In this document: in pieces, positions 32,973-40,056 of the stretch
How the letters are laid out: each line of letters begins with the position of its first letter
Position numbering within the stretch: the stretch's first letter is position 1
From: Pseudomonas sp.
GTDB taxonomy: Bacteria; Pseudomonadota; Gammaproteobacteria; Pseudomonadales; Pseudomonadaceae
Assembly: GCF_030147005.1 (NCBI RefSeq)
Contig: NZ_JASLAW010000001.1
Coordinates: 1 to 44,873, forward strand
DNA length: 44,873 nucleotides
Direction of reading: 5' to 3'
The notes under the pieces: generated by a model
Databases searched by the model: none
Told to the model about the DNA's origin: nothing
What the model saw: only the letters and a program-made list of their open reading frames with translations
Program-made: the position numbers and the translations under genes

Positions 32973-33977
32973 ATGGACCTTGTCATCGCCCGACCCGAAG
33001 GCCTCTATTGCCCAGCCGGGGATTTCTACATCGACCCCTGGCGTCCGGTGGAACGTTCCGTCATCACCCACGCCCACGGCGACCACGCCCGCACCGGCAA
33101 TCAACATTACCTGGCCGCCGCTCCCGGCGAAGGCATCCTGCGTTCGCGCCTGGGCCAGGACATCAACCTGCAAACCCTGGCCTACGGCGAGCCGTTGGTG
33201 CATCACGGTGTGACCTTGAGCTTTCATCCGGCCGGGCACGTGTTGGGCTCAGCCCAGGTGCGCCTGGAATACCAGGGCGAAGTCTGGGTCGCGTCCGGCG
33301 ACTACAAGGTCGAGCCCGATGGCACTTGCGAGCCGTTCGAGCCGGTGCGCTGCCACACCTTTATTACCGAATCCACGTTTGGCCTGCCGATCTACCGCTG
33401 GCAGCCGCAGGCACAGATTTTTGCCGGGATTAATGACTGGTGGCAGGCCAATATCGCCGTCGGCAAAGCCAGCGTGCTGTTCTGTTATTCCTTCGGCAAA
33501 GCCCAGCGCATTCTCCATGGCATCGATGCGAGCATCGGTCCGATCCTCAGCCACGGTGCCGTTGAGCCGTTGAACCGGGTGTACCGCGAAGCCGGTATCT
33601 ACATTCCCGAAACGCTATACGCCGGCGACTTCAAAAAAAACGACCCGCTGCTACGCCAGGCCCTGATCATTGCCCCGCCCTCCACCGGTGGCAGCACCTG
33701 GATACGCCGTTTCGGCGACTACAGCGACGCTTTCGCCAGCGGCTGGATGCGCCTGCGCGGCACTCGACGGCGGCGCGGGGTCGACCGTGGGTTTGTGCTG
33801 TCGGACCACGCCGATTGGCCCGGACTGTTGTGGGCCATCGAACAGACCGGCGCCGAACGGGTGATGGTCACCCACGGCTCGGTCGGTGTGCTGGTGCGCC
33901 ATCTGCGCGAGAAAGGCCTGGATGCCCAGGGTTTCAGCACCGAATACGGCGATGACGAAGAAGAGGCCAGCGCATGA
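32973..33977 (+). CDS. Ligase-associated DNA damage response exonuclease (MBL fold)
   Basis: This 334-aa metallo-beta-lactamase-fold nuclease of the mRNA-processing/SNM1-like type has metal motif HAHGDHA at residues 31-37. A second ligand set is in FHPAGHVLGSAQV, and ASGDYKVEPDG supplies another metal ligand. A late histidine is in LSDHADW. The family is the 'ligase-associated' exonuclease found next to an ATP-dependent DNA ligase in many bacteria. It overlaps the ligase start by four bases (ATGA). It is thought to trim DNA ends for sealing. Confidence 0.9.
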   Translation: MDLVIARPEGLYCPAGDFYIDPWRPVERSVITHAHGDHARTGNQHYLAAAPGEGILRSRLGQDINLQTLAYGEPLVHHGVTLSFHPAGHVLGSAQVRLEYQGEVWVASGDYKVEPDGTCEPFEPVRCHTFITESTFGLPIYRWQPQAQIFAGINDWWQANIAVGKASVLFCYSFGKAQRILHGIDASIGPILSHGAVEPLNRVYREAGIYIPETLYAGDFKKNDPLLRQALIIAPPSTGGSTWIRRFGDYSDAFASGWMRLRGTRRRRGVDRGFVLSDHADWPGLLWAIEQTGAERVMVTHGSVGVLVRHLREKGLDAQGFSTEYGDDEEEASA

Positions 33978-35608
33978 AAGCCTTCGCCGAGCTGTACGCC
34001 AACCTCGATGCAACAACTTCCAGCAACGCCAAGCTCGCGGCACTGCAAAACTATTTTCAGCAGGCACCGCCGGAGGATGCGGCATGGGCGGTGTACTTCC
34101 TGTCCGGTGGGCGGCCTCGACAATTGGTACCGACCCGCCTGCTGAGGGATATGGCCACGCAAGCGGCGAACATCGAGCCGTGGTTGTTCGAAGAAAGCTA
34201 CCAGTCCGTCGGCGACCTGGCCGAGACGATTTCCCTGCTGCTGCCCGAATCGACCTACACCTCCGAAGACGGCCTGGCGGTGTGGCTGGAAGAAAAGCTG
34301 TTACCGCTGCGTGGCCTTGCGCCGCTTGAACTGGCTGAACGCCTGCCTGCGTTGTGGGTGCAGTTGGACCAACCGAGCCTGATGGTGTGCATCAAGTTGA
34401 TCACCGGCAGTTTTCGCGTGGGCGTGTCCAAGCTGCTGGTGACTCGCGCGCTTGCCGCCATGGCCGGGCTTGACAGCAAACGCGTGGCCCAACGGCTGGT
34501 GGGCTACACCGACTTGTCCAATCGCCCTACGGCCGCGGGCTACCTCAAGCTGATCGCCGCCGAATCGTCCGACGAACATGCGCAACGCGGCGGTCAGCCG
34601 TATCCGTTTTTTCTTGCCCATGGCTTGGCGCAACCGGTGGAGCAGTTTGACGCCCTGCTCGGCGCCCCCGCCGACTGGCAGGTGGAATGGAAATTCGATG
34701 GCATTCGCGCGCAGCTGGTCAAGCGCGAGGGCCGCCTGTGGGTCTGGTCCCGCGGTGAAGAACTGGTGACCGAGCGTTTCCCCGAGCTTCACAGCCTGGT
34801 CAGTGGCTTGCCGGACGGCACGGTGATCGACGGTGAAATCGTGGTCTGGAAGGACGCCGTACAACCCTTCGCCCTGCTGCAACAGCGGATCGGTCGCAAG
34901 ACCTTGAGTAAAAAAGTGCTTGAAGATGCGCCGGTGGCGGTGCTCGCCTACGACCTGCTGGAGTACCAGGGCGACGACTGGCGCAACCGCCCCCTGGCTG
35001 AACGCCGTGCGCAGCTGGAACGCGTGATCGCGCAGTGCAGCCAACCCGTGTTATTGCCCTCGCCACTGCTGGAGGGGCATACCTGGGAAGCGTTGGCCGT
35101 GCAACGCGAAGCCTCCCGCAGCCTCGGTGTCGAAGGCATGATGATCAAGGACCGCGAAGGCCTCTACGGCGTGGGCCGCACCAAAGATATGGGCCTGTGG
35201 TGGAAGTGGAAGGTCGACCCGTTCAGCATCGACGCCGTGCTGATTTACGCCCAGCGCGGCCACGGCCGGCGCGCCAGCCTGTACAGCGATTACACCTTCG
35301 CGGTGTGGGACGGCCCGCCGGGCAGCGAGCGCACCCTGGTGCCGTTCGCCAAGGCGTATTCCGGGCTGACCGACGAAGAAATGCGCAAGGTCGACGCGAT
35401 CGTGCGCAAGACCACCGTGGAAAAATTCGGCCCGGTCAGCAGCGTCACGCCGAGCATGGTGTTTGAGTTGGGGTTCGAAGGCATCGCCCTGTCCAAGCGC
35501 CACAAGAGCGGAATTGCGGTGCGATTCCCCCGGATGTTGCGCTGGCGCCAGGACAAGTCCGTAGAGGAAGCAGACAGCTTGGCCACCTTGCAAGACCTAC
35601 TGGCCTGA
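33974..35608 (+). CDS. ATP-dependent DNA ligase of the ligase-associated repair module
   Basis: This 544-aa ATP-dependent DNA ligase has an N-terminal helical DNA-binding domain (~1-200), then the adenylation domain with nucleophile Lys240 in VEWKFDGIRAQLV. Nucleotidyltransferase motifs follow: IDGEIVVW, GVEGMMIKDREGLY and MGLWWKWKVDP. An OB-fold domain lies at the C-terminus (RFPRMLRWRQDK, motif VI region). Bacterial homologues in P. putida belong to a four-gene nucleic-acid repair cluster with an exonuclease, Lhr-type helicase and phosphoesterase. It is translationally coupled to the exonuclease. It is not LigD, as no polymerase or phosphoesterase domain is fused. Confidence 0.95.
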   Translation: MKAFAELYANLDATTSSNAKLAALQNYFQQAPPEDAAWAVYFLSGGRPRQLVPTRLLRDMATQAANIEPWLFEESYQSVGDLAETISLLLPESTYTSEDGLAVWLEEKLLPLRGLAPLELAERLPALWVQLDQPSLMVCIKLITGSFRVGVSKLLVTRALAAMAGLDSKRVAQRLVGYTDLSNRPTAAGYLKLIAAESSDEHAQRGGQPYPFFLAHGLAQPVEQFDALLGAPADWQVEWKFDGIRAQLVKREGRLWVWSRGEELVTERFPELHSLVSGLPDGTVIDGEIVVWKDAVQPFALLQQRIGRKTLSKKVLEDAPVAVLAYDLLEYQGDDWRNRPLAERRAQLERVIAQCSQPVLLPSPLLEGHTWEALAVQREASRSLGVEGMMIKDREGLYGVGRTKDMGLWWKWKVDPFSIDAVLIYAQRGHGRRASLYSDYTFAVWDGPPGSERTLVPFAKAYSGLTDEEMRKVDAIVRKTTVEKFGPVSSVTPSMVFELGFEGIALSKRHKSGIAVRFPRMLRWRQDKSVEEADSLATLQDLLA

Positions 35609-35619
35609 TCCAGCTTCCG

Positions 35620-35673
35620 GTGGGCGCCCAAAACGGTGCATTGAATTTTCCATGCCCGTTTTTGAGCACCCAC
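35620..35673. repeat. Imperfect inverted repeat, possible NtrC-type sites or ligase terminator
   Basis: GTGGGCGCCCAAAACGGTGC (from 35620) and its near-complement ending GAGCACCCAC (35673) form an imperfect inverted repeat after the ligase. The left arm contains GGCGCC-N6-GGTGCA, resembling the NtrC consensus GCACC...GGTGC. The position, 50-100 bases upstream of the sigma-54 candidate, would suit an enhancer. A terminator role is also possible. Confidence 0.4.
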
Positions 35674-35723
35674 TACACCCAAGACTCCTTCATCCCACCT
35701 TTTAAAACGATCATTCGGAACTA

Positions 35724-35739
35724 TGGTGCAGAAATTGCT
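35724..35739 (+). promoter_or_regulatory. Sigma-54 promoter candidate (TGG...GC)
   Basis: TGGTGCA-GAAA-TTGCT matches the sigma-54 consensus TGGCAC-N5-TTGCW, with the required GG and GC ten bases apart. A transcription start near 35750 would lie about 70 bases before the binding-protein ATG. This suggests nitrogen-responsive control of the transporter operon. Confidence 0.6.
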
Positions 35740-35819
35740 ACCTGGGATTCGTCTGACACCGTTCAGTAACAGTCCTAAACGCGCCACAAGCGCTTATCTT
35801 GGTTTCCAGGGAACACATA

Positions 35820-36599
35820 ATGAAAAAAGCATTGCTGACCCTTTCTGCACTCGCTCTGTGCATGGCTGCAGGTGTTGCAACCGCCAAGGAATACAAGGAA
35901 TTGCGTTTCGGTGTCGATCCGTCCTATGCCCCGTTCGAATCCAAAGCCGCCGATGGCAGCCTGGTGGGCTTCGACATCGACCTGGGCAACGCCATCTGTG
36001 CGGAGCTGAAGGTCAAGTGCAAGTGGGTTGAAAGCGACTTCGACGGCATGATTCCAGGCCTTAAAGCCAACAAGTTCGACGGTGTGATTTCATCCATGAC
36101 CGTGACGCCAGCGCGCGAGAAGGCTATCGACTTCTCCAACGAGCTGTTCTCGGGCCCAACCTCGCTGGTGTTCAAGAAAGGCGCGGGGTATTCGACGCCT
36201 GAGTCGCTCAAGGGCAAATCCGTTGGCTATGAGCAGGGCACTATCCAGGAAGCCTACGCCAAGGCTGTGCTGGACAAGGCCGGCGTGACCACCAAGGCCT
36301 ACGCCAACCAGGACCAGGTGTATGCGGACCTGACGTCCGGCCGTCTCGATGCCTCCGTGCAGGACATGCTGCAGGCTGAACTGGGCTTTTTGAAGTCCCC
36401 GGCTGGCGCTGGCTATGAAGTCGGCGCTGCAATCGACGATCCATTGCTGCCATCGAAAACCGCGATCGGTATCAAAAAAGGTAACACTGAGCTGAAGGCC
36501 CTTTTGGATAAAGGTATCAAAGCGTTACACGATGATGGCACCTACGCCACTATTCAGAAAAAACACTTTGGCGATCTGAACCTGTACAGCGGCAAATAA
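35820..36599 (+). CDS. Periplasmic binding protein of a basic amino acid (Arg/His/ornithine type) ABC transporter
   Basis: This 259-aa protein has a signal peptide (MKKALLTLSALALCMAAGVATA, cleavage after ATA). It has the family 3 solute-binding fold: KELRFGVDPSYAPFESKAADG, LVGFDIDLGNAICAELK, DGMIPGLKANKFDGVISSM. These match HisJ/ArgT/AotJ proteins that bind lysine, arginine, ornithine or histidine. AGGGA lies 7 bases before the ATG. The neighbours match the P. aeruginosa aotJQMOP order. A terminator hairpin follows, presumably allowing higher expression of this gene than of the permeases. Confidence 0.92.
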   Translation: MKKALLTLSALALCMAAGVATAKEYKELRFGVDPSYAPFESKAADGSLVGFDIDLGNAICAELKVKCKWVESDFDGMIPGLKANKFDGVISSMTVTPAREKAIDFSNELFSGPTSLVFKKGAGYSTPESLKGKSVGYEQGTIQEAYAKAVLDKAGVTTKAYANQDQVYADLTSGRLDASVQDMLQAELGFLKSPAGAGYEVGAAIDDPLLPSKTAIGIKKGNTELKALLDKGIKALHDDGTYATIQKKHFGDLNLYSGK

Positions 36600-36607
36600 T
36601 GCCCGGG

Positions 36608-36636
36608 GCGCCCCTTTTTTGAAGGGGCGCTTTTTT
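36608..36636 (+). terminator. Rho-independent terminator between binding-protein and permease genes
   Basis: GCGCCCCTT (36608-36616) pairs perfectly with AAGGGGCGC (36622-36630) around a 5-base loop, with six T residues after it. It lies 8 bases after the binding-protein stop and 20 bases before the permease start. It is placed like the braC hairpin and should attenuate downstream expression. Confidence 0.9.
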
Positions 36637-36656
36637 ATCGCCATAGGTCCTGATTT

Positions 36657-37385
36657 ATGTTTGAAGATCTGTTGCAAACCCTCGGGCTGAGCGCGTTCAG
36701 CTTGAAGGGTTTCGGCCCGCTGTTGCTGCAAGGCACCTGGATGACCGTTAAATTGTCGGTGCTGTCCCTGGCCGTCAGCGTGTTGCTGGGCCTGCTCGGC
36801 GCCAGCGCAAAACTCTCCAGCCTGCCCTTTCTGCGTATCCCAGCCCAGCTCTACACCACCTTGATCCGAGGCGTGCCCGACCTGGTATTGATGCTGCTGA
36901 TTTTCTACAGCCTGCAAACCTGGCTGACCGGCCTGACCGATTTTATGGAATGGGAATACATCGAGATCGACCCATTCAGCGCCGGGGTCATCACCCTGGG
37001 CTTTATCTACGGTGCTTATTTCACCGAAACCTTTCGTGGCGCGATTCTCTCCGTGCCCCGTGGTCAACTGGAAGCCGCCACCGCCTACGGGCTCAAGCGC
37101 GGGCAACGGTTTCGCTACGTGACCTTCCCGCAGATGATGCGCTTTGCCCTGCCGGGCATCGGCAATAACTGGATGGTGATGCTCAAGGCCACCGCGCTGG
37201 TGTCGATCATCGGCCTGGCCGATCTGGTGAAAGCGGCCCAGGACGCCGGCAAGAGCACCTATCAACTGTTCTACTTCCTGGTACTCGCCGCGCTGATCTA
37301 CCTGTTGATCACCAGCGCTTCCAATTTTGTCTTGCGTCGTCTTGAACGTCGCTACGCCGCAGGCTCACGGGAGGCGGTGCGATGA
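36657..37385 (+). CDS. Polar amino acid ABC transporter permease (HisQ/AotQ type)
   Basis: This 242-aa inner-membrane permease of the HisQM family has about five hydrophobic helices. The ATPase-coupling EAA loop reads GQLEAATAYGLKRGQRFRYVTFPQM, with TETFRGAILSVPRGQLEAA around it. It pairs with the next permease. The ATG at 36657 has only a weak ribosome site. It ends with ATGA overlapping the next gene. Confidence 0.93.
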   Translation: MFEDLLQTLGLSAFSLKGFGPLLLQGTWMTVKLSVLSLAVSVLLGLLGASAKLSSLPFLRIPAQLYTTLIRGVPDLVLMLLIFYSLQTWLTGLTDFMEWEYIEIDPFSAGVITLGFIYGAYFTETFRGAILSVPRGQLEAATAYGLKRGQRFRYVTFPQMMRFALPGIGNNWMVMLKATALVSIIGLADLVKAAQDAGKSTYQLFYFLVLAALIYLLITSASNFVLRRLERRYAAGSREAVR

Positions 37386-38092
37386 TCGAACTTTTGCAGG
37401 AATACTGGCGCCCGTTCCTCTACAGCGACGGCCAGCACATCACCGGCCTGGCCATGACCTTGTGGCTGCTCAGCGCGGCATTGGTCATTGGCTTTCTGGT
37501 ATCGATTCCGCTGTCCATCGCGCGTGTCTCGCGCAGGCGCCTGGTGCGCTGGCCGGTGCAGTTTTACACCTACCTGTTTCGAGGCACGCCGCTCTATATC
37601 CAGCTGCTGATCTGCTACACCGGTATCTACAGCATCGCCGCCGTGCGCGCGCAACCGGTGCTCGATGCGTTCTTTCGCGATGCGATGAACTGCACGGTCC
37701 TGGCCTTCGCCCTCAACACCTGCGCCTACACCACGGAAATTTTCGCCGGGGCGATCCGCAGCATGGCCCACGGCGAAGTCGAAGCGGCCAAGGCCTACGG
37801 CCTCAGCGGTTGGAAGCTGTACGCCTACGTGATCATGCCGTCGGCGCTGCGCCGCTCGTTGCCCTACTACAGCAACGAAGTGATCCTGATGCTGCATTCG
37901 ACCACCGTGGCGTTTACCGCCACTATCCCGGACATCCTCAAAGTCGCCAGGGATGCCAATTCGGCCACCTTCATGACCTTTCAATCATTCGGCATCGCAG
38001 CCTTGATCTACCTGGTGGTGACCTTCGCCCTGGTCGGGCTGTTTCGGTTGGCCGAACGCCGCTGGCTGGCCTTTCTCGGGCCAAGCCACTAA
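37382..38092 (+). CDS. Polar amino acid ABC transporter permease (HisM/AotM type)
   Basis: This 236-aa inner-membrane permease has an EAA loop GEVEAAKAYGLSGWKLYAYVIMPSALRRSLPYYSNEV and RGTPLYIQLLICYTG typical of HisM/AotM. It is coupled to the previous permease by an ATGA overlap. The stop overlaps AAGGAG, the ribosome site for the following desuccinylase-like gene, so translation is tightly linked. Confidence 0.93.
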   Translation: MIELLQEYWRPFLYSDGQHITGLAMTLWLLSAALVIGFLVSIPLSIARVSRRRLVRWPVQFYTYLFRGTPLYIQLLICYTGIYSIAAVRAQPVLDAFFRDAMNCTVLAFALNTCAYTTEIFAGAIRSMAHGEVEAAKAYGLSGWKLYAYVIMPSALRRSLPYYSNEVILMLHSTTVAFTATIPDILKVARDANSATFMTFQSFGIAALIYLVVTFALVGLFRLAERRWLAFLGPSH

Positions 38093-38101
38093 GGAGCTTA
38101 C

Positions 38102-39220
38102 ATGCGTCATCAACGACATGACCTGATAGCGCCGGTGCCCGGCACGGCGCGGCAGATTCACAGTTTCCACTTCGGCCCGGAACAGGCCGAACGCAAGGTC
38201 TACATCCAATCGTCACTGCATGCCGATGAATTGCCGGGCATGCTGGTGGCCTGGCACTTGAAGGCGCGCCTGGCACAGCTGGCGGCCGCCGGGCGCTTGC
38301 GCAGCGAGGTCGTACTGGTGCCGGTCGCCAATCCCGTGGGGCTGGAACAGGTGTTGATGGACATCCCCCTGGGCCGCTTCGAGCTGGAAAGCGGGCAGAA
38401 TTTCAATCGCCTGTTCGTCGACCTCAGCGAAGCGGTCGGGGATCAGGTTGAGGCCTTCCTGGGCAATGACCCCCAACGCAACGCCCGGTTGATCCGCACG
38501 GCGTTGTCCGAGGCCCTGGCCGCGCAAACCGCGTCGACTCAATTGCAATCCCAGCGCCTGGTGTTGCAACGCCTGGCGTGCGATGCCGACATGGTGCTGG
38601 ACCTGCATTGCGATTTCGAAGCCGTGGCCCATCTCTACACCACGCCTGAGGCCTGGCCACAGGTGGAGCCGTTGGCGCGTTACCTGGGCTCGGAGGCCAA
38701 CCTGCTGGCGACCGATTCCGGCGGGCAATCCTTTGATGAGTGTTTCACCCTGGTGTGGTGGCAGTTGCACCAACGCTTCGGCGAGCGCTTCCCGATCCCC
38801 CTGGGCAGTTTTTCCGTAACCGTCGAGTTGCGCGGTCAAGGCGACGTCAACCACGGCCTGGCGGCCCTGGACTGCCAGGCGATCATTGATTACCTGATCC
38901 ACTTCGGTGCCATTGAAGGCGACGCCGCGCCACTGCCCGCGCTGCCCTACCCGGCCACGCCACTGGCGGGCGTGGAACCCGTGACCACGCCCGTGGGCGG
39001 CTTGCTGGTATTCAGCGCCTTACCGGGCGAGTACCTGGAAGCCGGGCAACGGGTCGCCGAAATCATCGACCCCATCACCGACCGCGTAACGCCCGTGCAC
39101 TGCCGGAATGCCGGCCTGCTTTACGCCCGCTCACTGCGACGCATGGCCACTGCCGGGATGGTGATCAGCCATGTCGCGGGCGCAGAGGCCTACCGCAGCG
39201 GCTACTTACTTTCGCCTTGA
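38102..39220 (+). CDS. Succinylglutamate desuccinylase/aspartoacylase-family protein (AotO-like)
   Basis: This 372-aa protein of the AstE/M14-type zinc amidohydrolase family has SLHADELPGM (His and Glu zinc ligands) near residues 39-48 and a VLDLHCDFEAVAH histidine near residue 165. A C-terminal beta domain follows (GVEPVTTPVGGLLVFSALPGEYLEAGQRV). The P. aeruginosa aot operon carries a gene of this class (aotO) in the same position, between permease and ATPase. Its role in transport is unknown; it may process an acylated amino acid taken up by the system. AAGGAG precedes it, overlapping the permease stop. Confidence 0.88.
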   Translation: MRHQRHDLIAPVPGTARQIHSFHFGPEQAERKVYIQSSLHADELPGMLVAWHLKARLAQLAAAGRLRSEVVLVPVANPVGLEQVLMDIPLGRFELESGQNFNRLFVDLSEAVGDQVEAFLGNDPQRNARLIRTALSEALAAQTASTQLQSQRLVLQRLACDADMVLDLHCDFEAVAHLYTTPEAWPQVEPLARYLGSEANLLATDSGGQSFDECFTLVWWQLHQRFGERFPIPLGSFSVTVELRGQGDVNHGLAALDCQAIIDYLIHFGAIEGDAAPLPALPYPATPLAGVEPVTTPVGGLLVFSALPGEYLEAGQRVAEIIDPITDRVTPVHCRNAGLLYARSLRRMATAGMVISHVAGAEAYRSGYLLSP

Positions 39221-39234
39221 GGATGCACGCCCCC

Positions 39235-39999
39235 ATGTACAAATTGACCGTTGAAGGCCTGCATAAACGCTATGGCGACAATGAAGTGCTCAAAGGTGTC
39301 TCGCTCAAGGCCGGGACCGGTGATGTGATCAGCCTGATCGGCGCCAGCGGCTCGGGCAAAAGCACCTTCCTGCGCTGCATCAACTTTCTGGAAACGCCCG
39401 ATGACGGTGCCATGACCCTGGATGGTCATGCGATCCGCATGGTCAGCGACCGCCACGGCATGCGCGTGGCCGACGATGCCGAGTTGCAACGCTTGCGCAC
39501 GCGGCTGGCCATGGTATTTCAGCACTTCAACCTGTGGAGCCACATGAGCGTGCTGGAAAACATCACCATGGCCCCGCACCGAGTGCTGGGGTGCAGTAAG
39601 AAAGACGCCGAAGACCGCGCCCGTCGCTACCTGGATAAAGTCGGCCTGCCGGCGCGGGTGGCCGATCAATACCCGGCGTTCCTGTCCGGTGGCCAGCAGC
39701 AACGCGTCGCGATTGCCCGCGCGCTGGCGATGGAGCCCGAGGTGATGCTGTTCGACGAACCCACTTCTGCATTGGACCCTGAGTTGGTGGGCGAAGTGTT
39801 GAAAGTGATCCAGGGCCTGGCCGAGGAAGGCCGCACCATGATTATGGTGACCCATGAAATGAGCTTCGCGCGCAAGGTTTCAAGCCAGGTGCTGTTCCTG
39901 CACCAGGGCCGGGTGGAAGAGCAAGGTGCGCCGGCGGACGTGCTGGGCAATCCGAAGAGCGAACGCCTGCAGCAGTTTTTGAGCGGCAACTTGAAGTAA
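39235..39999 (+). CDS. Polar amino acid ABC transporter ATP-binding protein (HisP/AotP type)
   Basis: This 254-aa ATPase has Walker A GASGSGKST, Q-loop FQHFNLWSHM, signature LSGGQQQR, Walker B VMLFDEPTSALDP and H-loop VTHEMSFARKV. FQHFNLWSHMSVLENI is specific to the HisP/AotP branch. The ATG at 39235 is preferred. Upstream in-frame ATG 39223 and TTG 39217 lie on or against the ribosome site GAGG (39219-39222). It lies directly after the desuccinylase-like gene. The helicase gene of the repair module starts 58 bases after its stop with no clear terminator between. Confidence 0.94.
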   Translation: MYKLTVEGLHKRYGDNEVLKGVSLKAGTGDVISLIGASGSGKSTFLRCINFLETPDDGAMTLDGHAIRMVSDRHGMRVADDAELQRLRTRLAMVFQHFNLWSHMSVLENITMAPHRVLGCSKKDAEDRARRYLDKVGLPARVADQYPAFLSGGQQQRVAIARALAMEPEVMLFDEPTSALDPELVGEVLKVIQGLAEEGRTMIMVTHEMSFARKVSSQVLFLHQGRVEEQGAPADVLGNPKSERLQQFLSGNLK

Positions 40000-40012
40000 A
40001 CCTTTGTGGCGC

Positions 40013-40041
40013 CTGGAGGGTCTGTGCAATAGAGCCTCCAG
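40013..40041 (+). other. Short hairpin just before the helicase gene
   Basis: CTGGAGG (40013-40019) and CCTCCAG (40035-40041) can pair across a 15-base loop. There is no T tract after it, so it is not a standard terminator. It covers most of the space before the helicase start and could affect its translation. Confidence 0.4.
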
Positions 40042-40056
40042 AGCGTCCGCTGCCGC

